Shown here: piece after piece, positions 1 through 16,000 of the stretch | Layout of the letters: every line of letters begins with the position of its first letter | Position numbering within the stretch: position 1 is the first letter of the stretch | Source: Ascaris suum | Lineage: Eukaryota > Nematoda > Chromadorea > Rhabditida > Ascarididae | Direction of reading: 5' to 3' | DNA: 64,000 nt | Assembly (NCBI GenBank): GCA_013433145.1 | Contig: CM024174.1 | Span: 12,715,484-12,779,483, forward strand | Position numbers and translations under genes: made by a program | Notes under the pieces: model-generated | Told to the model about the DNA's origin: nothing | Databases searched by the model: none | What the model saw: the letters and a program-made list of their open reading frames with translations, nothing else

Positions 1-3000
1 TACAGGCATGTGTCGGATACAGGCGTATGCAGCGTAAGGGAGGAGGCTAACCAGCTTGCATAATTTCACTCTTTAGTTGTTTTATCTCGGGAAACTTGTT
101 TTATAATGTTAATCTGCCAGAAAGGTCAAATTTTAAGGCAAAGAAAGTCGCAATTCGCCAAAATTATGAAGTCTGAAAATCAGGATGTCAAACCTATGAA
201 AGCCAGCATGAGTGATGGATCAATAAAGCATTTGTCGACACAGTGGAACCTTTCAAACGCCTGATACCTTTTTATGCGCACAGGCTAGCTAATTCTCACC
301 TCTCCCGTGACTACGGTCACCCAATAGGGATAATGCAAACATATGATCTCCGTTTGTTGCCGTACGCTCGTTCATATACGCCTAACAAGCAGTGATCGAT
401 ATTTAAATTTGTATTTAAATCATACATACCCCTCTTTTATGCCATTTAGAGCAGGTGCTAAACTCGGGACAGGCGGCATCTGCCCGACCCGAAGAACCCG
501 ACGATCCTGCAACAATAGGTCAGGTTATGAAAAAAAAAAACAAGTTGAGTATGATGACGCGCATTCAAATATATCGCTAAAACGCAGTAAAGAATGACAC
601 TCGTGCAGTCCAACAACAAGATGGAAGAGACGAAAATAGTCGAACTTAAAGAAACGATGGCATTTGCAACAGCGAAAACAGCACTTCCGACTCTTTCGTT
701 ATAATTCGCCTCTTAAATCACATAGGTCGCGGTGCATAAGTTATCGCACATGAAGGCTAAGGGAATTTTAATGGACTCGCTCCCAGCATGTGGCCCACGG
801 TGCTTTGCTTACACCTGGCCAAAGCCTAATCCTACAATTACCCAAGGCTTCCTGCAATATCCTGAAGTGATGTCATAAGAACGGAACTGCAAAAGTGCCA
901 ACCTGTTGTGACCGGAAGACGTTGTAAAAAAAGCACGAGTTTGCAACGATGCTGAGTTCAAAACCGAAACCTGGCCTTACTCTACGTGAGTTCACATTAA
1001 CCCTCGCATTTTTACTGCTCGCAAATGGACGAAACTTCTGGGATCAGCAAGTGAACGACTCCACCAACAGAATCCCAACCTGTCCTCCCCTCCTTTCCTT
1101 CGATGAAGACAGTTCCCTTTCAGAAGAAACCACTCCTCCACTCTCATTCAGCAAATCAAGCTACACACCACGATCAACGCATCTCACTCACCCACTTTCC
1201 GCCAAAGCCAACGCCACGAATAGCGGTGTGGGCATACTTAGACACAAGCGCAGGCGCACGAGAAAGACGGAGAGAGACCGCCCGCGTCACCACTCGGTGA
1301 TAAAAGCGTCGCAATAAATGCAGAAATATACAGGAAAGAAGCAAGATTTGAAAAACAACTTTCAACACATTTTAAAGAGCATTAAAGATTCTATCAGAAT
1401 CATTCATAATCTGAGACTCATTCATAATCATTCATAACCGATAATCGATCTGGACTGTATACTTGTTAGTAGGTTGTCTTTATTGTAGTTTGAGCTATTT
1501 CGTGTGCCGATCTCCTCTTTGTAAAACTCGTTAGTGGAAACTCTTTTAATATGGCTTATAGACAATTGCCGGAAAGTTTTGTAATTACCTAAACTGATAT
1601 GCTCGGTTCGAGCAATCTGCAAAACTAACTTGCAAAAATAGAGCACAACTACTTTTTAGTGCGTTGCATTTTCTCTCTTTACTGTATTAATGGGTGAAAC
1701 ACATAGAAGTATGCTATCATATTGACATTGTTGATGACAATTTTGTGCTATTTTCAGCTATCGTTAAGTAAACTTCAGGTACTGGTAGAAAGAAATTAAA
1801 TCGACAAATCCAAGGCTTTTTTTTCATATTGCGACTGCCGTAGTAGCAACATTTCTGTGCAAAGAAAAGTTCGAAGAAGAAAAATCCCCTGAGAGGAAAT
1901 AAGGAGGGTTGTGTTACATTAACAGGCAAGTTGGCTAGAAGGCTTTATAGAGTTGAAGGATCTTCGTCGAAGATGCGGTCGCTCGAATGTTGCGAGAAAA
2001 AAAGTGATTCATAGAAACGTTTTTGCTTTCACCGAAAGCGTATATGCGGTTTGTTTGACACATTCGTATATGCTTATCGCTTTCACCATTCACGGTCTGC
2101 GAATATTTACTCCTCTCTCTCAAGGCTAAAGCCATTCGCTGACTTGCATTCATTTTATGCATCAGGTAGCATTATCCAAATTGTTAAATGCAAGTATGCG
2201 CCAGTTGCACAATTCGAACGGTTACGAGCGATGTCCCACAGAATACGCCCTCTATTCTTAGCAAGGAAACAAGCATTTGGGAAGGACGTTGGAAATCCTC
2301 CACCGCTAATCATTGTCCTTATTGTCTAAACCTTTTTATGTGATGCTCTTCGTCATAACCTCATTGATCTTCGGTTTGCTCATCTTTGTTTTCCGCTTTA
2401 TTCTTCGAATTTTTGCTTCATACATTATTGGCTTCGTTATGTCATCTTCTTGAAGAAATGCTCTCAACAGATGTGAGGCGTGGCGCAACAAGTGCAGAGC
2501 AGATAGAATAAATCTTCACTTGATCATTGAAAAATAGCGTGAAACCTCAATTACAAACAAGTTTACCTCAGCATAAAAATGATATGAAATTAAATATTAC
2601 CATAAGGGTGTGAAACATATTTTCGTTTAGAATCTGCAATGGAAATATGATTTCGCAGTTTGCCACAGCAATGCGTTTGGTCAATTTCAATTTATTCATC
2701 TGATAAACAATTTCATATACAAAATCGTTCATCAAATTAAAAAAAAGCTTAAATTGGTGAAATGCGTTGCGCAGTAAACGCGCAACTCCGATTTCATTGA
2801 GCGCTTTCAGCACAGAAATATTTACCGTCTTTTGCCACCTATATTTAAATCTTCTCGATTACACGCTGCTCCATCTTAAAGATTTCTTTCCGTTCTCGTC
2901 TACCTATGCTTCACTCAACCGTCTTAGGTATATATCCTGCTAGAAGAAAGGAAAGGAATAAGTTGTTTGTGTGTGTAGGGTGGCTTTCTGTTGACGTTCA

Positions 3001-4101
3001 ACTGGAACAGGACATATAAAAGCAATATTAAGAGAACCAACGAAGGCTGTTCAGATCTTACAGAAAAAAGTTTAATTTGTAAACGGACTTTACTAAAAAA
3101 CTAGAACAAAAATTTCAGAATATTTTTGGCGGAACCGGTGAGGAAACGGTTCCCAACTATAAATTGGCTCCTTCCGTTTTTGTAAATTCTGAATCCATTA
3201 ATCACGAAACCTGTGGTCGATTTCTTTCATCGCATTTATGATGTACATTCACGGGCGTGCTTGTGCACGTAGCTTATGAGTGTGCACGCAGGTGTGTGTA
3301 TATGCGAGCATTTGCGTGCGCATGTGTGTACGTATGTAGATATATATGAGCACACACTTGTGCACGTGTATGCTCTTATGCGTGTATGCATATAAACATG
3401 CGGGGACGCGTGGGCGTAGGTGGATTCCATCGAATGAATAAAAATTTTTCGCAGGGAAACGTTTCGAGAAATCACTTGCAGGTGCAATCAACGAATGTCG
3501 CCGGACAATCCTTTACTAAGCACTGCACCACCATTATTCTCGGCGATATTTACAAGCAACGTATGATTGCGTTATTGATTGCCAACACGGTAACATTGAG
3601 GCACTTTTTAGGAAGGCACATATGGACGAATTTAGAGCAACATGAATCCCTTGATAAGTAAATGTTTTATTTCAATCCAGGGTTTTATTTATTTTAAGCA
3701 GTAAAGAGCGTACTTTGCCACAATAAAGATTAAAGGTGACCTTAAGACGGACTGCTGATTAAATGTTTGAGCACCACTGTTCATGATCCCATGTGAGATT
3801 AGGAAGTAAGACTGTGAAAAAGTGATTGTGAAGTGATGAAATTAGGAAGTGGAACTAATTTATTCCCCTAAAGCGCAGAGGTAGTTCCTATCCGAGAAGG
3901 GTTCCGACAATGACAATATCTTGTGTTTAGCAGCGAAACGACTGAACATTTTGAAAAGAGCCACGATCGACGAGGATGCAACTTTAACAAGCTGCCTCAA
4001 GAAAGGCAGCCAAAAAATATCCACTAAACTTAAAAGAGGAAATCAATAGGTCTCTATGGAAAAATATTTATTTATTTAGTTAAATGAAAATTTGTTTGCA
4101 G
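1..4101. other. No firm gene; possible upstream exons of the 4.1-7.7 kb gene
   Basis: I see no exon chain here. The longest frame, 949-1317 on the plus strand, starts with a hydrophobic stretch (TLTLAFLLLANG) and could be cut at a GTGTGG site after a phase-1 codon. That phase would fit the exon at 4102, but nothing else supports it. The stretch 3245-3420 is a degenerate TG/CA-rich repeat listed separately. Confidence 0.3.
3245..3420. repeat. Degenerate (TG/CA)n alternating purine-pyrimidine tract
   Basis: About 175 bp made largely of GTGTGTG, GTGCACG, GCGTGCGCATG, TATGCG and TATATA units, alternating purine and pyrimidine with few breaks. Both strands stay open in places because of the low complexity, which gives spurious Cys/His/Thr-rich translations. 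It looks like an old TG microsatellite with drift. Confidence 0.75.
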
Positions 4102-7100
4102 AAAAATACTTTGAATATTTTTGTCAGGAGACGCAAGTACTTTTCGAGTGTATATCAGAGGGTGCACGAGTATGGGAAGGAAACAACTGTGAATGGATGC
4201 TCGGCTTCGTTGGCGGTGTTTTCACTAGTTTCGTACTACTGTTGTGCATGTTTTCGTGTTTCTGCTGTTGCTCGCATCTTTTCCGTGCACAACACAACAA
4301 AACAGAGTGAGTCGCCACTCTTAATCCGGCAATACGTTGCCCAAAAACCTTGAAAGTACCACTTTACTCAAAATAAATAAAATTTAAGGGCATTTCATAG
4401 GTCTCCGAAGAAATTTTTGCGATGGATGTTCTAAAGGCTTTATAAAATCTGGGTGAAAGTTATTTATCGCTGCCATCACTTGGCCTGAATGAGATCTATC
4501 TAATAAGCAACACAGCAATAGGCGGATTGCAATACAAATTTTGAAGAGACTAGGTATGAAGAGTGAGTGATTCAAGCCTATCACAGTCTTTGCATCGACA
4601 ACAAACCTTCTTTCCCAATCGAAATGCAAAGCAGAAGCATTTAGTTTCTTACGCACTTTTGCATATTTGCTTTTGTAAAGCGCGTTACGAAGACATCTCT
4701 TTTATGCATATTAATCCGTAAAAACTTATGTCGATCTCGTCGTCGTTTTCTTTTGCGATTCACTGGAACATTAGAGTTATGAAATTTGACGGGTTTTAGT
4801 TAGACGATGCCCTATCCCATGTGGCACATTGATCCATCAATCGCAAAAAATTTACAAACGTTTTAAAGTGCTCAAAAAACCTGCAGGCATTTTACGCTGA
4901 CCGGATTTTCATTTGATACCGATCAAATCACATAGAGTTACAAATCCCCTATGAAAAAAAATTATGCGGCTTGTTAGCTCAACAAAAATATATGGCGTTA
5001 TTTTAGCTATCATACTGTATTTTGTTGGTATCTTGGGGAAACCAACTGATCAGCTCAGCGCGATGGGAAAATGTATATTGCTCCCCGCTGCAGTCGAGCG
5101 ATCTTCCATCATTGCAACTTCCTCGAGATAAGCTGCATATTGCGAAAATTCTATGGAATTCACCCAATACACACACTGAACAAAGTTATAATCTCTCAAA
5201 ATAAATAAAGTGGTGCAAATTAGACAGCAATTAGATGTATACGTTTAAATGTCAAACATATCGTCACGTAGGAAAATCACTGAAATGATAAATACCTAAT
5301 AGAAATGCTTATAGTGAAAACTGCATTCGCTCTTATTCAATGATGGATATGCAACCGAATCGGATAGCAATTTCGGCACCGCTCATGGGTCATCACCTCT
5401 TCAATGCATCATCCCCAACAAATCACTTTTGCATCCCTCATGCATATCAATATGTAAGAACAACAACTTTATGATCTCGAATTTCATAACTTAGTAAAAA
5501 ACAAACCTATCGATGGGATATTTCACCAGAAATAAAGTTTAATAGAGGACAATAGTTTTAGATACGATATAATATTAGGACCCCAGATGGCAATAGATGC
5601 GGTGCTTTTGAAGAAACAACAATGATAAAATTTCTACCGGTTTTCTCGATATGTGTTTTTTGGAGAATTCCTGGTTTAAAGGGCACAGATATCTGTATAA
5701 TTTTTGAGTCAGAGTCAACCCTATGAGTGCAGGAAAAATATTATCAAAGTCCTAACGAGCGTCGTTCATGCGGAAATTTGTACGAAAGATTAGCTATCAA
5801 GTCGTAAGTCAATATCATCAATATTTCTTAAATATAAGTCCGTAAAAATTAAAGCTTCATCTGCGCACTGTCTATCTACATATTGGTATACGCTCAAAAA
5901 TAAAAACCTTTTAAAAACGCTAACTGAATTATTTCAAAGCAATCGCAAGCAATAAAAGCAGGAAGCGATTGGCGGCAACCTCACTTTTCCACATTTTCCT
6001 CCGATTACGAACGAGACGAGATACCCGTTTGTCAGAATACGGTAGTGAACGAATCTTATGCAGCACGCTCACGACCTCGTCAAGTTGACTGCAATCGAAC
6101 GATCACTGTTGCACAGTTGGTTTCAATAGTACTTTTGACTGCCTTCTGAGCACCTTGTTGGCGTGAACTGTGACCGATTTACGGCACCACTATTGCTTCA
6201 TTAAAGTTATGGAAGACTTTTGAAAATAAGAAAAGATGTTTGCCGTTTCTGCGCAAGCGAATCATGTCACAAGCTCAATCATTTGAATCCACCGAATGCA
6301 AACCTTCGCTCGAAAGAGTTTAACTCTAAGTTGGAGTTCTAACATCGAAGTGGTCTTGAGACGATATACAGCGAGTAAAGTTTTGCTTGAAAATTCGTTC
6401 ATCGACGCAAATCAAAAACTGAGTATGACGTTTATGAACCTACCAGCTTCTGTCTCTCTCTCCCTCCTGCCTCTTCTATGATTCAAAAGCATCTGAACCA
6501 TCGCTTGTACCCTCCTCACCCCAAAAATTTTGATGTCGAAATTTGCTGAACACTATTCTTCGAAAATCAGCATCGTATCCTGAAGGTTCACTGCTCCACC
6601 CCGCGAACTGATGGCCTCCGAGGAAGCCAAAAGCGGTAGTGGCATCACAAGATCGATTTCGTAGAAGGTGCGTTATGATGCCACCCAGCTACAACATGAA
6701 GAGTCGCTCAAACCTATCGAAAATGCTGCCTTGTTACAGAGAGCAAGATAGATGGTGCCCGACCGATGGAAGGGCTTTTCAAGGTGTTATGCATCCCTCA
6801 ACGCGCTTCGGCTCGCTCAACAATGACTACGCGAACATAGTGATGACCATGCCTCCGACCAGTCCGAACGACTGTAATGTAAGCGATATCTCAGTTTATG
6901 CTACCACACTGTTCTGCCCTCACCGTAGACGCAAGACGAGTTATGCTGAATTTTCATAGCTATAATTCTTCGTCGATTCCCTTCACTTCTCGGCCACTTT
7001 CACATCGGTTCTCGCAATGTGCGTGGCTCTACTTTTTATTGGCTCCTATGCACACTTTTTTGCGGTTATTAAGTTGAGTACGGAAATGAGGGTCGTGACA

Positions 7101-7677
7101 TACTTCTGAGCTAGGCGAGCGCTTTGGGAATTAAAACTCTTAGCGACAAAAAAAAGAAGCTTGGGTCTCTTTGTGATTTTCCTTCATACTGCTTTCATAA
7201 TCTCCCATCTTCAAACTCAATTGCCTTCGGACCTTCCATATTCTGCCTCACTGCATTCCATATGTTCATGAGCACAATTACCTTTGAATGCGTGGAACTT
7301 AACATTTAAGAATAGATAAGGCCAAAATGAATTCGGTGTCTCCTAAATTCCTGGAAATCACCGTAAAAAGAGTATCAGACACACGTTCACTGAATATGCT
7401 TTAGTGGGCAGTCAATAAAATTCAACCAACGAGTGCTCAGATGTTTTAATTGAATCACGCATCATTTCTTTAGAATGACGACTTCCGTTCGGAGGAGATG
7501 ATAACACTGGATTTTATTGGTGAGCAAACCGCTTCAGAAGGCAATGGCAACAACGGCGACTACGAAGACACACAGGAAGTGGGGACTGAAGCATGTGGAT
7601 ACATGGACGGCAATGTAGAATTCCGTCGGGAGAAACAGCAGTACAGTCTGCATTCAGTTGATCAGTTTCGAGTTTAG
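4102..7677 (+). CDS. Single-pass membrane protein, 3' part (three exons)
   Basis: Exons 4102-4306, 6740-6878 and 7474-7677 join with matching phases (entry phase 1, then 2, then 0) to a TAG stop, giving the last 182 residues. The first exon holds an ectodomain piece with three cysteines (FCQETQ, FECIS, NNCEW), then a membrane segment at fragment residues about 33-57 (MLGFVGGVFTSFVLLLC) and a cysteine cluster (CFCCC) that could be palmitoylated. Basic residues follow it, which suggests a type I topology. The tail is acidic and Asn-rich, has NNDYANIV and LDFIGEQ, and ends QFRV, compatible with a class II PDZ ligand. Acceptors are TTTGCAG, TTACAG and TTTAG; donors are GTGAGT and GTAAGC. The 5' exons and most of the ectodomain were not found. 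I do not recognise the family; the resemblance of FIGEQ to the L1-type FIGQY motif is too short to name it. Confidence 0.66.
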
Positions 7678-11473
<3,796 letters not shown>

Positions 11474-13063
11474 TTAGACTCTCTCACGATAGGCCCTGCG
11501 ACTGCCATATGAATGATGCCTCTCGTTGCTTCGCGACCTCTTTTGCGCGGCCGATCTAAACCGAGCATACTTTTATCTACTTTCGTTCGTAATGCACATC
11601 AATGCCATAAATGCAACTTATTGAAGACATTTCACCAAACATCTTTTCTTGTATTTCGTCATAACACCTCAGCCATTTTATGAACGCATCGCACTCATTC
11701 TGGTAAGAAATTGTGAGATTTACCCCGCATACAGCACGGCGCATATCTGATCTCTTCCATTATCTCCTGCAGCTTTTCCAACAATGAATTTGGCATTAAT
11801 TGCGGTTCTGCATGGACAAAGCACTGGCCTATTTAATGCATCAAAGGTATGCTCCAACAACAATAGCTTGAACATATATACATCAACACATAAGTCCCCA
11901 GGCAGTAGCTGAAGTTAACTGCAGTCCGCACTAACATAAAACCTCTTAAAATCTTGGTGACTGCAAGTAAACGTAGTCCCATGTGAACTTAGCGTTCACA
12001 GAAGGCTGCTTCCCAGTGACTTTCATCAGCATTAAGGAGGTGTTCTAGAGCGTTCAAGAATTTCGACCCCTCAGGTGACAAGACGCGTGCAAAATCTTCA
12101 GACATACTAGAAAAGGTAACCACAGGACCTTTGTGAGGAGTGTGCGCGTAAGTGCGACAAACTTCTGCTAGAGCTGCGATCACTCTTCCTTTGGTGACTT
12201 TCGCTTTCGCCGCCACTCTTCCAGCCCCCGTGGTAACGGGCAAGTGTTCGAGAACTGGTTGTGTAGCTACCGCTTTCATCGCTGCAATAAGAAAAACCGT
12301 TCATAAATAGGAAATAAACGGGAAACTCCCAGCGAAGTTCAGCTCCAATGCATGTTACATGGCTCACATACCAACTGCCACTGTTCTTCGCAGTGAAGAG
12401 ATAAAACTGTATGTCGAGGCTGATTGCTATTCGACTTTTTTGCCAGTACGATAAGACCAAATTTTCAGCGAAAAATGTAACAAGTTTCCTATTAGTTGCA
12501 ACTCTTTAATGTGTACTATAATTAATCTAGTTCAAGCACTAAGGGAACATGAGCTTCTGCAGGTGAACAGTAACCTAATTTCTGGGACATATAACCAGAG
12601 AGGAGGTGAACCTCCAAAAATAAATAAACTTCAGGGTTCTCACATTGCTTATTGTCCACTCATATAAACAACTATTAATTCAGCAGTAGTTTGTAGACAA
12701 CAGGAGTATAGGTGGAAGGATGTCTGATGTACAGGTAGTACGAGCAGATGGCTGCGCTCTGCAAAGGTGATTACTGCACACCTGAAGGGCAAAAAGGGAA
12801 AAGAATCAAGATTTTTTTAAGCTGCGGCACATAACGATTCCTTTGTGAAAAGATTCAGCAGCATATGAACAGAAAGCAATACCAGCCTTGACTGGGCTTA
12901 GCTGCCCCCGTTCATGAAATATTGATGGCCTGGATATCACAGAGGTTGCTAAGCACAGGAACGACATACCTGCTTTCACCCGAATTGGACTTTAACGAAG
13001 AGCTAGAAGAGCTGCCTGACCTTGGCCTTGACCGCTGCCTTCGCTTGAAACTTCGCGATCGAG
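11474..13063 (-). CDS. RS-domain exons (C-terminus) of the PNISR homologue
   Basis: Three exons (13063-12970, 12281-12129, 11555-11474) encode the Arg/Ser-rich tail. The joins keep phase: the first ends with two bases (AG) before GTATGT, completed by C after TTATTGCAG. The second ends AG before GTCCTG, completed by A after GGTTTAG. Only this combination avoids a premature stop. RS domains mediate protein contacts in the spliceosome and are usually regulated by serine phosphorylation. Confidence 0.75.
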
Positions 13064-16000
13064 CTTTTCTGAACCTCGGCAAGTGCAACTTTCGAAAAAG
13101 ATCATACTTCTAGTAAAGCGAATCCAGAAAAGCGCCTTCGGAAACTGGTCTAGATTTCTATTTGCTGCCGAAACATTGACGAACGAAACAGCACCTGCTA
13201 ATATGAATATCACTAAATTAAGCACAAGGTCCCTAGCAAAGTTGCGTCAAAAACCTAATAAACTTGATGGCTCATTTAATGAGCTTGTTTTATAATTAAG
13301 AAGAATAAACACAGAAGCCACAATACGATCTTGGACGAGTAATGAAACGATTTTTTTAAAATCGCTGCAAGAAAACTGGCCAGAGATGCTTATCGTCGGC
13401 GACAACAGCTATCACCTTATACCCCTTTCCAAAACTCTACACACTTTAGGGATTAGGTAGTAAACGAAGCTTAGGCGAACGCTCACCACTACAGTCAAAA
13501 TATGACACGTAAAACAATCCCCTCGCGAGCTCTTCTAAGCAATGTTTCTTAGAATAGTGGAAATTCGAAAAAGATTTTTAAACGCTGGTAACCGAACACA
13601 TCGGTAATGACGAGCAGGAAAAACGCATACGCGTACCTTTTATTATGGGATCGCTTTCTATTTTTGCTTCGAGATCTTTATCACGGCTAGCGTCAGGTGG
13701 CGAACACTTTCCGTTCAAGTCGCTTCCTGGAGTCTTCCGTTTTCGATTTACTGAAACTTTATCAGCTAACGAGTGACCTGAAGGTCCCTCAAAGACACAT
13801 CTCGTAACCAGTGACGTTTCTGTGATACATTCTCAACTATATTATCCCATTAGATGCCACTCCCAATATGCCGTCGATTATCACCTACTGTCCTACTTTT
13901 CACACCGTGTCGCTTAAACTATACCGTCCTGTTCAATTTTCGAAGTTTAAAATCAACACGAACCATGCCACTAAGTACCAATCCATCAGCCCAATAGTCT
14001 GCATTGTTTTACAATGTTTCATACCATAATATTTCATACATCTTCCCATGTTTTGTTCATTTGCGACAACAGGAAGTGCAGCGTGCGGTAATAGATCCAG
14101 AAAATAACAATCAAACATTTGTAAGAAAAAATTGCTCAATAGTCGATAATTAAGGAAACGCGACGGCAGACTAAAATGCTCTTTTTAAAAACGAATACTC
14201 GAAAAAGAAACAATAAATCTCCACAAAACGTCTTAGAATAGTGGAAGTCCTGTTGAAGACTTAGTCAGCTAATCAAAAATAACTATGCATCCCATCTGTG
14301 CTAGTGCTGCATTGTGCTCCTCCACCGGAATGCGTCGAAATTTGATCACAATGGAGAGATTAAAAACACGCTGCACAATAGGCACCGCGCAATTCACCAA
14401 TAATAAAGCGAAGAAAATTGTTGAACGTCGCAGAATAAAATAAAATAAAACAATAGAACAAACCAAATCGCAAATGAATTAGCAGCAATCTTCTATTTTC
14501 GTTCTATATATGTATCATACTATAATATAATTACCGTGTCACCGACAAATTATTCTTTATAACTACGTACCATAAAGAAAATATTATTACACTTTGTTCT
14601 ACCTTCACGTCGAAACTTTCTGGAACTCAGTCATACTATTCATTAGTATATAATAGTGGGGTAGGTATTGTAGAACAGTAAAAGTTCGCAGGACACAGAA
14701 AATACGAGGATCCGAGAATGCAAATAGGATGCCACCACTTCTGAGTCTGCATTCTATTCGCCGAAATAAAAAGTCCACAACTTGACATCGAAATGGAAAC
14801 TGCCCAGCCTAGGACACGGCACAATCTGTTCGTTTTTAAGGAAGATTCGAAATACATAAAAAGACCCCTGAATATAGACAAATCAAAGACCAGTTTCTCC
14901 ATCACATGAGCTGCCTATCTACAACGAAACTTCCCATTCCTTGCAGTATTCCAAAAAAGGAGGCCTTTTAAACCATTAAGGAAAGCCTACTGTACCCTAT
15001 CTCTTAACGGAGAGTTCCAAATTCCTACCATATACCGAAAGCAGGTCTCACGGGCACTCCTAATCACAAGAACATGTATGAGTCATTGAAATTTGGCAAT
15101 ATTCCAAAAATTGGGATGTTACTCGAATACATGAACAAAAACATACCCCAAATTACTTCCCAATATGAATTTTCGTGGCTGATGCCTCATTACAACAAAC
15201 GAGTAAGCCCCCAAGCCTTCAAGTCGCTACCAAAGTCCCGAGGGAGGTAGATGACTTTGATACATTACCATTAGGTCAACAACGTCACGTCAATTCACTG
15301 AACCCAGATTCAAAATCAACGGCGAATTTCCAGCCAGCAATTTCTACTATATTTATCAATGCTTTTCACAAAAAACCTAAGTCACTGACCATCGGTGCGA
15401 AAAAAATTTGTTGGAGATTCACGATCACAGCTGAAAGCACTCGAATAATCCCCGGGGCGGTCCCGAATTTCGAAAAGGGGATAGTGCTGCTGTTGTAACT
15501 GCTGCCAACCGCAGCATTAACCCAAATTCAAAAAAAAAAAAAGATGTAGAAGTTATAATTTCAAACTACATAAAGGATCTCGAACAAGCGTATACAGAAA
15601 ATATGCTCAATATAAACAGGATCATATGAATACATAGTATGGCAAATGGATGAACTTTTCCACTCCCGACTTTAGACAGGATAGCGTGAATGAGACAATG
15701 ATATTTCCAGTAGGCACGAACGAATGTTCAATGTTTTCAACAGATAATGGAATCTGCATTTGTTTACGCACAATAAGGTTAGTATTTGTTGACAATTACA
15801 TGATTACATCTTAGCCAACTATATCCCTTCCGATACCTTCAGCGTTTCCGAATAACGCAAGCGAAGAAATGGAAGAAAATCCAGCGCGCTTTGGCGCTCG
15901 AGCTGGAAACCAACTCATAAATTTCAGATGCACAATGGTCCACTCAACATTTCGAACTTTCCAGAAATACCATTTTCGCCTTCATAGCTTACAAGTGAGA

